A stretch of DNA of 45,360 nt, taken from positions 1 to 45,360 of the forward strand of contig UCCS01000100.1 of the NCBI GenBank assembly GCA_900470965.1, read 5' to 3'. Made by a program: the position numbers and the translations under genes. Positions 7,930 to 15,325 of this stretch are shown one piece after another. The stretch comes from Hyphomicrobiales bacterium. GTDB taxonomy: Bacteria; Pseudomonadota; Alphaproteobacteria; Rhizobiales; Rhizobiaceae. The stretch's first letter is position 1. Each line of letters begins with the position of its first letter. A model generated the notes under the pieces. That model worked only from the letters and a program-made list of their open reading frames with translations, made no database searches and was not told the DNA's origin.

Positions 7930-8634
7930 GTGGACGAGACCGAAAAACTGCAAACGCACAGGCGCGGCTCCGGCGTATCGACGGTCTATGAGACGCTTCG
8001 AAACGAGATCATCGAGCTGAAATTGCCGCCGGGCAGCCCGATCGATGAACAGCAGCTGTCGGATCGTTTTGCGCTGTCGCGCACGCCGATCCGCGAAGCC
8101 TTGGTGCGGCTTGCAGCCGAAGGTCTGATCACCACGCTCACCAACCGCGCGACGATCGTCTCGAACATCGATTTCCTCGGCCTGCCGGAATTTTTCGACG
8201 CGCTGACTTTGATGTACCGCGTCACGACGCGGCTTGCGGCTGCCAATCACGCCGAAGGCGATATCGCCGCCATCCTTGTGCAGCAGAAGGCTTTCGAGGC
8301 TGCGGTCACCAGCCGCGATGTGCTCGGCATGATTTCGACCAATCGCGACTTCCATATCGCGATCGCCCAGGCCGGCCGGAACAGATATTACGTCGAGCTT
8401 TTCACCCGGCTGCTGGATGAAGGTCGCCGCATTCTGAGGCTCTACTATTCCTCCTTCAACGATGTGCTGCCGCGCCAATATGTCGGCGAGCACGAGGAGT
8501 TGATCCAGGCGATCATCAATCGCGACGTCACGCTGGCCGACAGGTTGGCATCTGCCCACGCTGATCAGATTGTCGGCCAAATCCGCTCCTACATCACCGC
8601 CGATTCCCGCCAGAACGCGAAGCTGGCGCTCTAG
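7930..8634 (+). CDS. GntR-family (FCD) transcriptional regulator
   Basis: DNA-binding regulator of 234 aa with GTG start 7930, preceded by AAAGGACGATGG. The winged helix has VYETLRNEIIELKLPPG and SRTPIREALVRLAAEGLI, both diagnostic for GntR proteins with an FCD domain. The C-terminal helical domain keeps the histidine positions usual for metal/ligand binding (Arg-Asp-Phe-His-Ile-Ala near residue 140 and His-Glu-Glu-Leu near residue 188). It is not close in sequence to the GntR protein just upstream. Its stop is about 160 bp from the DapA-like gene, and a perfect 16-bp palindrome at 8707-8722 lies between them. It is the likely regulator of that gene, by analogy with HypR beside HypD in Sinorhizobium; the ligand is unknown. 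Confidence 0.85.
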   Translation: MDETEKLQTHRRGSGVSTVYETLRNEIIELKLPPGSPIDEQQLSDRFALSRTPIREALVRLAAEGLITTLTNRATIVSNIDFLGLPEFFDALTLMYRVTTRLAAANHAEGDIAAILVQQKAFEAAVTSRDVLGMISTNRDFHIAIAQAGRNRYYVELFTRLLDEGRRILRLYYSSFNDVLPRQYVGEHEELIQAIINRDVTLADRLASAHADQIVGQIRSYITADSRQNAKLAL

Positions 8635-8706
8635 CCGCCGGCAAAATTCTCGCACCACAAGAGCAGTGCCTCGTTCAGCACTGAAGGAAAATTGCATCCT
8701 GTATTT

Positions 8707-8722
8707 TTCTTGTCGACAAGAA
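8707..8722. promoter_or_regulatory. Perfect 16-bp palindrome, candidate GntR/FCD operator
   Basis: TTCTTGTCGACAAGAA is a perfect palindrome containing TTGT-CG-ACAA, the kind of TNGTN(0-3)ACNA site bound by FadR/FCD-type GntR proteins. It sits 70 bp upstream of the DapA-like gene and 72 bp after the gntR stop. The symmetry is seen; regulator and effect are inferred. Confidence 0.6.
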
Positions 8723-8792
8723 GTCGGCAAGATGCTACATGCCTCGTCAACCCCGCTGTCCGGGGAGTTTTCCAGAGAACGAGAGATTGGCG

Positions 8793-9734
8793 ATGACTGG
8801 TTCCGTATTCCAAGGCTGCATCCCGGCGCTCATGACGCCATGCAATGACGACCGCACCCCAAATTTTGACGCGCTTGCCCGCAAGGGCAAGGAACTGATC
8901 GACCTCGGCATGTCCGGCGTCGTCTATTGCGGTTCGATGGGCGACTGGCCGCTCTTGACCGACGAGCAGCGTCAGGAAGGTGTCCAGCGCCTCGTCGAGG
9001 CAGGTGTTCCCGTTATCGTCGGTACCGGTGCCGTCAACACCAAGTCGGCCGTCGCCCATGCTGCGCATGCTGCGGCTGTGGGCGCCAAGGGATTGATGGT
9101 CATCCCCCGCGTGCTGTCGCGCGGTTCGTCCGTTTCGGCCCAGCGGGACCATTTCTCGGCGATCCTTGAAGCGGCCAAGGGCCTGCCGGCAGTCATCTAC
9201 AACAGCCCCTATTACGGCTTTGCGACGCGCGCCGATCTGTTCTTCGATCTGCGTTCGCGCTTTTCGAACCTCGTCGGCTTCAAGGAGTTCGGCGGCAAGA
9301 GCGACATGACCTATGCGGCCGAAAACATCACGTCGGGCGATGATGCGCTGACGCTAATGGTTGGTGTCGATACCGGCGTCTACCACGGCTTTGTCAATTG
9401 CGGCGCGGGCGGGGCCATCACCGGCATCGGCAACGCGCTGCCGAAGGAAGTGCTGCATCTCGTTTCGCTCTGCGAACAGGCAGCCAAAGGTGATGCGGCC
9501 GCCCGCAGCGCCGCCCGCGAGCTCGAAGAGGCGCTGATGGTTCTGTCGACCTATGACGAAGGTCCAGATCTCGTGCTGCACTACAAGTATCTGATGGTGC
9601 TGAACGGCGAGACTGAATACACGCTGCATTTCAACGAGACCGACAAGCTGAGCAACTCGCAGCGCCATCACCTCGAAAACCAGTATCGCCTGTTCAAGAC
9701 CTGGTACGCTGCGCGTTATCCGAACGCCGCCTGA
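8793..9734 (+). CDS. Dihydrodipicolinate synthase-family aldolase/lyase, HypD-like
   Basis: Cytoplasmic TIM-barrel enzyme of the DapA/NanA class, 313 aa. The Schiff-base lysine is Lys164 in VGFKEFGG, and the catalytic-type tyrosine is Tyr136 in VIYNSPYYG. The usual GTTGE substrate loop is replaced by Cys-Gly-Ser-Met-Gly-Asp-Trp-Pro-Leu-Leu (46-55). From memory this loop matches rhizobial delta-1-pyrroline-4-hydroxy-2-carboxylate deaminases (HypD of hydroxyproline catabolism), so it is unlikely to be the lysine-biosynthetic DapA. ATG 8793 is used because similarity begins there; the frame is open 18 codons upstream. No other hydroxyproline genes (hypO, hypH, hypRE, hyp transporter) are in the window, so the gene is an orphan here. 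A 2-keto-3-deoxy-sugar acid dehydratase serving the neighbouring arabinose genes is the main alternative. Confidence 0.75.
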   Translation: MTGSVFQGCIPALMTPCNDDRTPNFDALARKGKELIDLGMSGVVYCGSMGDWPLLTDEQRQEGVQRLVEAGVPVIVGTGAVNTKSAVAHAAHAAAVGAKGLMVIPRVLSRGSSVSAQRDHFSAILEAAKGLPAVIYNSPYYGFATRADLFFDLRSRFSNLVGFKEFGGKSDMTYAAENITSGDDALTLMVGVDTGVYHGFVNCGAGGAITGIGNALPKEVLHLVSLCEQAAKGDAAARSAARELEEALMVLSTYDEGPDLVLHYKYLMVLNGETEYTLHFNETDKLSNSQRHHLENQYRLFKTWYAARYPNAA

Positions 9735-9751
9735 AGCTGTCAGGAACGCTT

Positions 9752-9778
9752 CGGCCTCGCAGCTTGCCTGCGAGGCCG
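9752..9778 (+). terminator. Stem-loop after the DapA-like gene
   Basis: CGGCCTCGCAG (9752-9762) pairs perfectly with CTGCGAGGCCG (9768-9778) around a 5-nt loop, 18 bp after the stop. It lies between convergent genes and could act for both strands, though no clear T-run follows. Confidence 0.65.
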
Positions 9779-9858
9779 CTCAAAGAAGGCGCGCCCCACC
9801 AGGTGAGTGCCGCGCGCAGGCAAATGGATTGCTGTTGGTTTTGCCGCTGGAGACGGGG

Positions 9859-10212
9859 TCAGTTCGCCACATCGGTGGCGGCCAGGGAGTGGATCAGCAT
9901 CGTCAGATCGCGTCGGATCTTCAGATCCGTGATACGCTCGATTTTCCTGGCAAGATAGGCTGCCTCGTCCTCGACGCCAGCGCTCGCCTCGGTTTCGATG
10001 CCGTTGATGAACCAGCCGGCATCCACCTTCATGAAGTCGCATAACCGCAGCATGACCGCGACGGACAAGCGGTTTGTACCATTCTCGTATTTCTGGATCT
10101 GCTGAAACGCGACGCCGATATGCGCAGCGAGTTCGCTCTGGGTGAAGCCGCGAGCGGCGCGCACGGAGCGTAATCTCTGGCCGATTGCCAAATTCAGTTC
10201 CTGATCTTTCAT
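9859..10212 (-). CDS. XRE-family (Cro/CI-type HTH) transcriptional regulator
   Basis: Small DNA-binding regulator of 117 aa. An N-terminal HTH_3 domain covers residues about 8-65 (IGQRLRSVRAARGFTQSELA, then Gln-Gln-Ile-Gln-Lys-Tyr-Glu-Asn-Gly-Thr-Asn-Arg), a typical Cro/CI fold with the QKYENG recognition turn. The C-terminal half is acidic and then helical, without a recognised domain. The overall style resembles the rhizobial PraR-type regulators of surface and biofilm genes, but identity with PraR is not claimed. ATG 10212 is chosen for its AGGATAG ribosome site; an in-frame ATG at 10293 exists but lacks one and would overlap the small upstream gene. It follows the 66-aa gene on the same strand by 49 bp and is probably co-transcribed with it. 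Confidence 0.85.
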   Translation of the reverse strand: MKDQELNLAIGQRLRSVRAARGFTQSELAAHIGVAFQQIQKYENGTNRLSVAVMLRLCDFMKVDAGWFINGIETEASAGVEDEAAYLARKIERITDLKIRRDLTMLIHSLAATDVAN

Positions 10213-10261
10213 GCCTATCCTTGAGAATACTTCCGTCGACTGCAGATCTTGCAGGTTCTCT

Positions 10262-10462
10262 TTACATGATCGGCTTTTGAGATCCACCTCCATCTGTCAA
10301 AAGCGTCAGTTGTTCTTTGAGTTGGCGCTGTTCTCTCTCGGACAGATGCGCGATCTCATTTTCGACGAAGCTCGCAATGGCGCGTGGGTCGTCGCCATAC
10401 CGGCGTGCCCCTTCCGCGCAGAGAGCGATGATGGTTGCCATCGGATTGGCAGGGTCCCTCAT
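10262..10462 (-). CDS. Small hypothetical protein (66 aa)
   Basis: No family recognised. ATG 10462 follows GGGGGA at good spacing. The product is 66 aa, largely helical in pattern, with Arg-Asp-Pro-Ala-Asn-Pro at the start, a central segment rich in Ala and acidic residues, and a charged EREQRQLKEQL helix near the C-terminus that could form a short coiled coil. It is upstream of and in line with the XRE regulator and divergent from the GNAT-like gene at 10548, so the 85-bp gap between them should carry both promoters. A role as a partner of the XRE regulator is possible but not shown by sequence. Confidence 0.55.
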   Translation of the reverse strand: MRDPANPMATIIALCAEGARRYGDDPRAIASFVENEIAHLSEREQRQLKEQLTLLTDGGGSQKPIM

Positions 10463-10547
10463 TTTTGAAATCCCCCCTGAAATCTTCGTCCTTCGCGCCG
10501 CAGTCGTTCTGCGGTTGAAGTGGTTGTGCAGCAAAAGAGGCCGACCG

Positions 10548-11099
10548 ATGGTGAACAAATATCCCAATCTTCGATGCCAAGTCGCAACGACCCCGGACCA
10601 TGTTCGGGATGCGATGATCTTGAGAAGCATCTGCTTTGTCCATGAGCACGGTATCTCGCCCTCCTTCATCTTCGACGGTAATGATCACCAGGCCACGCAT
10701 TTCGTCTTTTATGATGGCGAAGAGCCGGTTGGTTCGCTCCGCATCCGCTGGTTCGCCGACTTTGCCAAGTATGAACGAACCTGCTTCCGCGAAAAGTACC
10801 GACACCCTTTTACGGTTAAGCGTTGCATTCAGATGACCTTCGATCATGTCGCGCGCAAGGGCTATACGAAGGTTCTGACCCAGGCCGAGCAGCGTCTCGC
10901 GCGGCTGTGGACCATTCTATTCGATCTGGAGATCGTCGACAGCCCGCCGGTGGAAATCGCCGGCCATCCGGAGCCCTATCTGACCGTTGTCGGCACGATC
11001 CCCGCGTCATCTGATCCGATTACCATGGAAAGCAGCAGCGCCATGCTGTTGCGCATCGAAGGTCAATGGGACGCCCCGAATTCGTTTGAGACAGCATAA
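10548..11099 (+). CDS. GNAT-like acyltransferase of unknown substrate
   Basis: A 183-aa protein with the pattern of a GNAT or autoinducer-synthase-like fold. The first helix contains LRSICFVHEHGIS, with the Arg/Phe pair seen in both families. A strand region reads Ala-Thr-His-Phe-Val-Phe-Tyr-Asp-Gly-Glu-Glu-Pro-Val-Gly-Ser-Leu-Arg-Ile-Arg, which is the usual beta-4 entry of GNAT enzymes. Later there is a helix with Glu-Gln-Arg-Leu-Ala-Arg-Leu-Trp. The classic Q/R-x-x-G-x-G/A acetyl-CoA loop is not evident (the corresponding region reads His-Pro-Phe-Thr-Val-Lys-Arg), so the donor could be another acyl carrier. ATG 10548 follows AAAAGAGG; the longer open frame upstream overlaps the divergent small gene and is not used. 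The 73-aa gene starts 2 bp after its stop. The adjacent XRE gene suggests a signalling or surface role; this is inference. Confidence 0.6.
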   Translation: MVNKYPNLRCQVATTPDHVRDAMILRSICFVHEHGISPSFIFDGNDHQATHFVFYDGEEPVGSLRIRWFADFAKYERTCFREKYRHPFTVKRCIQMTFDHVARKGYTKVLTQAEQRLARLWTILFDLEIVDSPPVEIAGHPEPYLTVVGTIPASSDPITMESSSAMLLRIEGQWDAPNSFETA

Positions 11100-11101
11100 C
11101 A

Positions 11102-11323
11102 ATGGCAGGTTTTGACAACGCGGGCGACATGTCTGCAACGGCTGCGCTGCAGGAGGAAATTCTCACGCGCACGAAACTACACACCGAAATGGTGCGTCGT
11201 CTCATCAATGATCCGACAGTGCAGCCGGTCGAGCTCGCCGGCTTCCTGGAAGATGTCGCGAATGCCTATCTTTCGATCTCCGAAGAGCTCAGCCAAATTG
11301 TGAAGGCGGCGGAGGAGCGATAG
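11102..11323 (+). CDS. Small hypothetical protein (73 aa) coupled to the GNAT-like gene
   Basis: No family recognised. It starts at ATG 11102, 2 bp after the acyltransferase gene stops, and is surely translated from the same mRNA if real. The 73-aa product is acidic and predicted almost entirely helical, with heptad-like spacing of hydrophobic residues through EEILTRTKLHTEMVRRLI and again towards the C-terminus (Ile-Ser-Glu-Glu-Leu-Ser-Gln-Ile-Val-Lys), suggesting a helical hairpin or a binding partner. Its last 35 bp overlap the 3' end of the convergent LysR gene. It may be an accessory subunit of the acyltransferase; that is inference from coupling alone. Confidence 0.55.
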   Translation: MAGFDNAGDMSATAALQEEILTRTKLHTEMVRRLINDPTVQPVELAGFLEDVANAYLSISEELSQIVKAAEER

Positions 11324-12347
11324 TTTCGAGCATTTTGCGCAAGCTCTCTTCCTGTTCGTGCCGCCCGGACGGGAAGGTCAATCTGCTTTCGAAAGACGGG
11401 TTGGTCCTGAAAATATCGACGATCCAGTCATAGACGGCGGCCACCGGTCTCGATTGCCGGCGATTGGCAACCGAAGTCAGGTAGACGGGCAAGGCGACAT
11501 GAACGCCGAGGTCAAGCGGCACGAGTTCGGGATCTGCGAGCACGTAATTGCCGAGCAGCCCGACGCCTGCGCCGTTGCGAACGAGAGCAAAATAGGCAAG
11601 CGAATTCTCGCAGTTGTGGGTCTGGTGGCCGGCTTCGACGAGGCCGCGCCAGCCATCCCAGATCTCGCGTTCGGAAGCATAATAGTTGCACTGCACATAG
11701 ACATGCTGGGAGATGAACTGGCGCTGCGGAACACCGGATTTCTTCAGATAATCACGGCTCGCGATCGGAATGAGATGAAGAGTGCCGATCTCGACGCAAT
11801 CGACATCCGCCCTCGAAATCGGAGAGAGCGAGATCATCAGATCGGCCTGGTTCTTCTCGAAATTGACGAGCGACACCTGTTCGCGAATATCGAGATTGAG
11901 GCGCGGATAGTTGTCGTTCAGCCGGGGCACAGCTGGAGCGACGATCGCGACGGCAAGGCCGGAGGTCACGCTGACGGCAACCCGTCCGGTGACGGCGTCC
12001 ATCTCATCCTTCAGGTCGTTGGAAAGGGAAAACAGCTGGAAATCAAGCTCTGCAACCTGGATTGCGAGCTTGCGCCCGGTTTCTGTCAGCGTGACGCCGG
12101 AAAAGGTCGAGATGACGAGTTGCGAACCGATCTGGTCCTGAAGGCGCTTCACATCACGGCTGACGGTCGGCGCACTGGTGCCGAGAAGCTCAGCGGCTTG
12201 AGCAAAGGAAGGGCTTTTGGCGACCGCCAGAAAGGTCCTGAGTTCGCGCCAGATCGGCCGCGAAAGCAGGCCTCTGATTTCAAGTGGCGATTTATCCAGA
12301 TCGGCGCGTTCGCTGCCGAATGGAAGAGGAGGGAAGGCTTTGTTCAC
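11289..12347 (-). CDS. LysR-family transcriptional regulator
   Basis: A 352-aa LysR-type regulator. After a 32-residue leader without similarity, the winged HTH covers residues about 33-92, with FLAVAKSPSFAQAAELLGTS, then Pro-Thr-Val-Ser-Arg-Asp-Val-Lys-Arg-Leu-Gln, the usual LysR recognition helix. The effector domain (about 120-320) follows, with the GRVAVSVT strand and a late Asn-Gly-Ala-Gly-Val-Gly-Leu-Leu-Gly motif. The start is GTG 12347 with GAGG upstream; no ATG lies between it and the HTH. The family is normally near 300 aa, so the leader and the C-terminal tail (Pro-Pro-Pro-Pro) make this one long. It converges on the small gene at 11102-11323. Target and ligand cannot be deduced. 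Confidence 0.85.
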   Translation of the reverse strand: MNKAFPPLPFGSERADLDKSPLEIRGLLSRPIWRELRTFLAVAKSPSFAQAAELLGTSAPTVSRDVKRLQDQIGSQLVISTFSGVTLTETGRKLAIQVAELDFQLFSLSNDLKDEMDAVTGRVAVSVTSGLAVAIVAPAVPRLNDNYPRLNLDIREQVSLVNFEKNQADLMISLSPISRADVDCVEIGTLHLIPIASRDYLKKSGVPQRQFISQHVYVQCNYYASEREIWDGWRGLVEAGHQTHNCENSLAYFALVRNGAGVGLLGNYVLADPELVPLDLGVHVALPVYLTSVANRRQSRPVAAVYDWIVDIFRTNPSFESRLTFPSGRHEQEESLRKMLETIAPPPPSQFG

Positions 12348-12533
12348 GACCGCCTCGCGTATAAGTGGAGACGCAACAATATACTTAATCGGGGATTACG
12401 GGCAATTGTGGAAGAACGATAGCTTATAGGCCTTGAGAAGTCGCAGTTAACGATCGCGAGCGTCCATTCCGCTCGCTGGTTCCTTCGAAATACTACTCAT
12501 AAGGTGTTTCTTTCAATTCCAATATTTCAATAA

Positions 12534-12548
12534 AGTGACGTTCACTTA
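12534..12548. promoter_or_regulatory. 15-bp palindrome, candidate operator
   Basis: AAGTGA-CGT-TCACTT is a perfect inverted repeat with a 3-bp centre, in an AT-rich 360-bp gap between the LysR gene (start 12347, leftward) and the small gene at 12711. It could be the site of the XRE or LysR regulator nearby. Only the symmetry is observed. Confidence 0.4.
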
Positions 12549-12710
12549 GTGGTTTAAATCGATCTAATCTGGTCATTTACGCAACTGATGGGGTGTGTTA
12601 GCGTTTTTGCGGCGGGCAAGATTCGATTTCAACATTCCGTTTCGGGACTGATGCAAGGCGGACCTGCCCGATTGCGAAACTTTCGCCAAGCTCGGAGGCA
12701 AATCAAGGCG

Positions 12711-12986
12711 ATGGCCGATGGAATTTCTGATATGATTGATAGCAATGGGCCGGTGGGATTCCTGCGGCTCTTCCGTCTTGTTTCTGCGGCAAGAGATAGT
12801 GCTTCATCACTGGAGCTCATGGATCTCGTGCGTCTGATGGATATGGCGCTCATGCAGACGGCGCTCGACTGGGAAGGGCTTGATGCCGAAAACCTGGATG
12901 AGCGCGCCTTCCTGAATCTCATCCGGGAGAAGCAGCAAATCGCTCACCAGACGCATATCCATGCCGTTCAAATTGAAATGGCATGA
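12711..12986 (+). CDS. Small hypothetical protein (91 aa)
   Basis: No family recognised. The reading frame is open from 12588, but ATG 12711 is preferred because AAGGCG directly precedes it and a GGAGG lies further upstream. The product is 91 aa, acidic and helical, with LRLFRLVSAARDSASSLELM forming an amphipathic helix, then repeated Met/Leu-rich segments (Leu-Met-Asp-Met-Ala-Leu-Met) and a His/Gln-rich C-terminus. Size and helical, acidic style recall the other two small proteins of this neighbourhood (10262-10462, 11102-11323). It may belong to the same regulatory or surface-related group, perhaps under the palindrome at 12534-12548. Confidence 0.5.
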   Translation: MADGISDMIDSNGPVGFLRLFRLVSAARDSASSLELMDLVRLMDMALMQTALDWEGLDAENLDERAFLNLIREKQQIAHQTHIHAVQIEMA

Positions 12987-13854
12987 TTACTGAGGGGATT
13001 GCAACGCCTATAGCCAAGTCGGAATTCCGTCAGACAAAAGACTAACGAGAGCATTCGTGGCACGGTTGAGCGAACCGAAATGGAAAGTCTGATGGTGCAC
13101 CGGGTGATCCATTCTCAGGTTATTCCGAGGGCTCGGCGATACCAAACTCGATGAACGAGGCTCGATGATTGAAGAGGTTCGAGCGATTTTGGAGGCTGGC
13201 GCGCCAACTGTAGTGCCGCCTGAGGTCGGCGGCTTCAGCTAGGCGATTGGCTTTTTCTTACCCTGTCTCGTAATTCTTTATCCCGGCATGGCGATTGATT
13301 GATCGCCGGTCGAAACGCGGACGTAGCTAATCAGTTTTTTGGCGAGGGGAGGGGATAGACCTTCGTTGCTTCGCCATCGATTTTGCGGACCATTTTGGTG
13401 GCGTTCACAGATAAGGATGCGTGAAAAGGACCAGTTGCAAGCGTGTTTTATGCTCTGAATAGAAGGCCGCCAGACTCAAATCATCGCCCGAGACGCGCAA
13501 CGTTGCGTCCATATAGACAAGCGCGTGCCAGCGGGCTTCTGTGGCGGAAATGCCGGAAACGCGGGGGTTTTGGGGACTGCTGGGGAAGCAAGAGCCTGCT
13601 GCGAGGCGCGGGAAACTCAATTCCGCAGAAGAGGAGGGCCATGCGCGCGGCCAGCGGCCGTCGAATTCTGCTTGGGGCAGTCCGGTCATCCCGGGTGAAG
13701 TCGCCCTAGAAGCCCGGAAAACCGGGCATTTCCGGTGATCCAGGACGACCGACAGCGTGATTTGCGGCGCGAAATCGATCTACCATCGATAACCTATACG
13801 GAAATAAGCGGGCCGGCGGTCGAGCTCCTTCAAGAGCAGCGATCTGAATAGCGC
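12987..13854. other. Gene-poor stretch with gene remnants
   Basis: About 870 bp without a convincing intact gene. It holds the resolvase fossil at 13278-13334 (listed separately). A short minus-strand frame at 13405-13512 starts Met-Asp-Ala-Thr-Leu-Arg-Val-Ser-Gly-Asp-Asp-Leu, loosely like the start of DUF4279 proteins, but it breaks off after 35 residues. A short plus-strand tail (13165-13242) encodes 25 residues ending in Gly-Gly-Phe-Ser. A GCCCGG-AAAA-CCGGGC hairpin lies at 13712-13727. The mixture suggests an old insertion or recombination scar; apart from the recombinase motif nothing is certain. Confidence 0.4.
13278..13334 (-). pseudogene. Serine resolvase/invertase N-terminal fossil
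   Basis: On the minus strand, 18 codons read Leu-Ile-Ser-Tyr-Val-Arg-Val-Ser-Thr-Gly-Asp-Gln-Ser-Ile-Ala and then Met-Pro-Gly-stop. This matches the catalytic N-terminus of serine recombinases (I-G-Y-A-R-V-S-T-x-D-Q), including the serine nucleophile. No start codon precedes it in frame within a sensible distance and a stop follows at once, so it is a remnant of a resolvase gene, not a working one. Confidence 0.5.
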
Positions 13855-15219
13855 CTAATCAGTTGCTGTCGCGGAGAAGCAGACGCTTAATAATGAGTCG
13901 ACTGAATCGACCCGAGAGAGGTCACCAAGTTGATCAAATCCCGCATGTTTATAGCTCATCTGCCGCCATGACAGGCAGTTGGCGAATTTTATTCGCTTCT
14001 GCTCGGAAGTGAGCGGCATCTCCATCGCGCCATTGGCATGCAGCCGTGTCTTCTGAAGCACGTCGCCATTTCTTAACGACAGGGTGACGATGTGTGGAAG
14101 ACGTTCGTGCCCACGCTCCTCCTCGGCCGTGTAGGCGTGCATGCTGATCCTCTGCATCAGGGCCTGACGGCCGGGATTTTCGAGTGCAGCCGCTGTGAAA
14201 TCCGCAAGCGAAAGTGAGCCTTTCTCCAGCGCGGTCGCTAGGCAATATTGCATCGAGAAGCGCGCCTGCATCGAATCTGCAGGAGAGGGGTAGGCAAGGT
14301 TTTTCACGGCTGAAATGCCGACCTTGGTGTCGATCGCTGCGATGTCCTCAGGGTCAAGCGCGTGCTCCTGGACGAGATCTAGAAGTGCATCGATCGCCCG
14401 ATGTGTCGAGGCGCAGCACGGATGAAGTTTCGTGACGAGGCCGCGGCTTTCTATGACAGGCGTCTCGTCAGGCTGCCAATCCGACCAGCCCCGTGCCTCG
14501 TCACCGCCGAATAGGTCGAGAAAGCCTTGTGGCCGTTCCAGAATGTCGAGACGGCCCGCGACTCCCGATAGCGCCAGCATCGCCGCCTCGACCGCGTTGC
14601 GGGCGGCGAGGCCTGCATGGATCGGTTTGGCGCGTGTTCCGAACTGACCTTTCGGCCCTCCCGCCATCGATGTCGCAAGGCTCATCGCCTGCGCCATTTC
14701 ATCGATGCCAGCCCCGAGAAGATGCGCCACGCCGGCAGCCGCGCCGATCGCGCCGACGGTCGACGTGCCGTGCCAACCCCTGTTGTAATGGGATGGATTG
14801 ACGCCGTAGCCGACAGCGGCCTGGGCCTCCAGCCCGACCAAATAGGCGTCGAGGAATTGAATGCCGCTGACAGCGCGGTCGGCGGTCGTCACGGCCATGA
14901 GCGCGGGAACCAGAACGGCAGATGCATGCGCCCGCGCCGGGTGAAAATTGTCGTCGAAATCAAGTGCATGGGCGGCTGTCCCGTTGACCAATGCGGCGAT
15001 CGAAGGCGTTGAGTGCCCTCCAGTCACCAGCACGCTACTCCCTCCTGCACCTGCACTTGGAAATGCCTCGGTCACCGCAATAACGCTGTTGTCCTCGGCG
15101 CCGGCGATCATGCATCCGAGTGTATCGATAACGGCATCTGCGGCCTTCTTCCGCGCCGAAGTCGAAAATGTTGCCCGCCGGGAAAGCGCGCCTGCGATAT
15201 TAAGAAGAATGCCGGTCAT
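13855..15219 (-). CDS. MmgE/PrpD-family protein
   Basis: A 454-aa protein of the MmgE/PrpD family, which includes 2-methylcitrate dehydratase and cis-aconitate decarboxylase but also many members of unknown substrate. Visible family signatures: Asp-Thr-Leu-Gly-Cys-Met-Ile-Ala-Gly near residue 32, NGTAAHALDFDDN near residue 82, HGTSTVGAIGAAAG near residue 145, and KLHPCCASTHRAIDAL near residue 268. ATG 15219 is used because the family start (Thr-Gly-Ile-Leu then a helix) follows it; the frame is open 70 codons upstream into the divergent lysR gene. No prpB or prpC is nearby, so a methylcitrate-cycle role is unlikely. It is divergent from two LysR genes, the first of which probably controls it. 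The substrate is unknown, perhaps a product of the peptide-type transport and hydrolase operon downstream. Confidence 0.85.
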   Translation of the reverse strand: MTGILLNIAGALSRRATFSTSARKKAADAVIDTLGCMIAGAEDNSVIAVTEAFPSAGAGGSSVLVTGGHSTPSIAALVNGTAAHALDFDDNFHPARAHASAVLVPALMAVTTADRAVSGIQFLDAYLVGLEAQAAVGYGVNPSHYNRGWHGTSTVGAIGAAAGVAHLLGAGIDEMAQAMSLATSMAGGPKGQFGTRAKPIHAGLAARNAVEAAMLALSGVAGRLDILERPQGFLDLFGGDEARGWSDWQPDETPVIESRGLVTKLHPCCASTHRAIDALLDLVQEHALDPEDIAAIDTKVGISAVKNLAYPSPADSMQARFSMQYCLATALEKGSLSLADFTAAALENPGRQALMQRISMHAYTAEEERGHERLPHIVTLSLRNGDVLQKTRLHANGAMEMPLTSEQKRIKFANCLSWRQMSYKHAGFDQLGDLSRVDSVDSLLSVCFSATATD

Positions 15220-15325
15220 TGACGAATGTCTCTCGCTGCGATTGCTTGAGCGCAAAATGTTCGAAGCCGGATCGAACCGCAATCTTATGCGGTTTCCGGA
15301 TAGGTCTAGCAAAGGTGATGCAGTC

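Noticed and set aside
13405..13689. A 94-codon minus-strand frame with a DUF4279-like start
   Set aside because: Only about a dozen residues resemble DUF4279, the frame ends soon after and no ribosome site was found. It is mentioned under the gene-poor stretch but not called as a gene.
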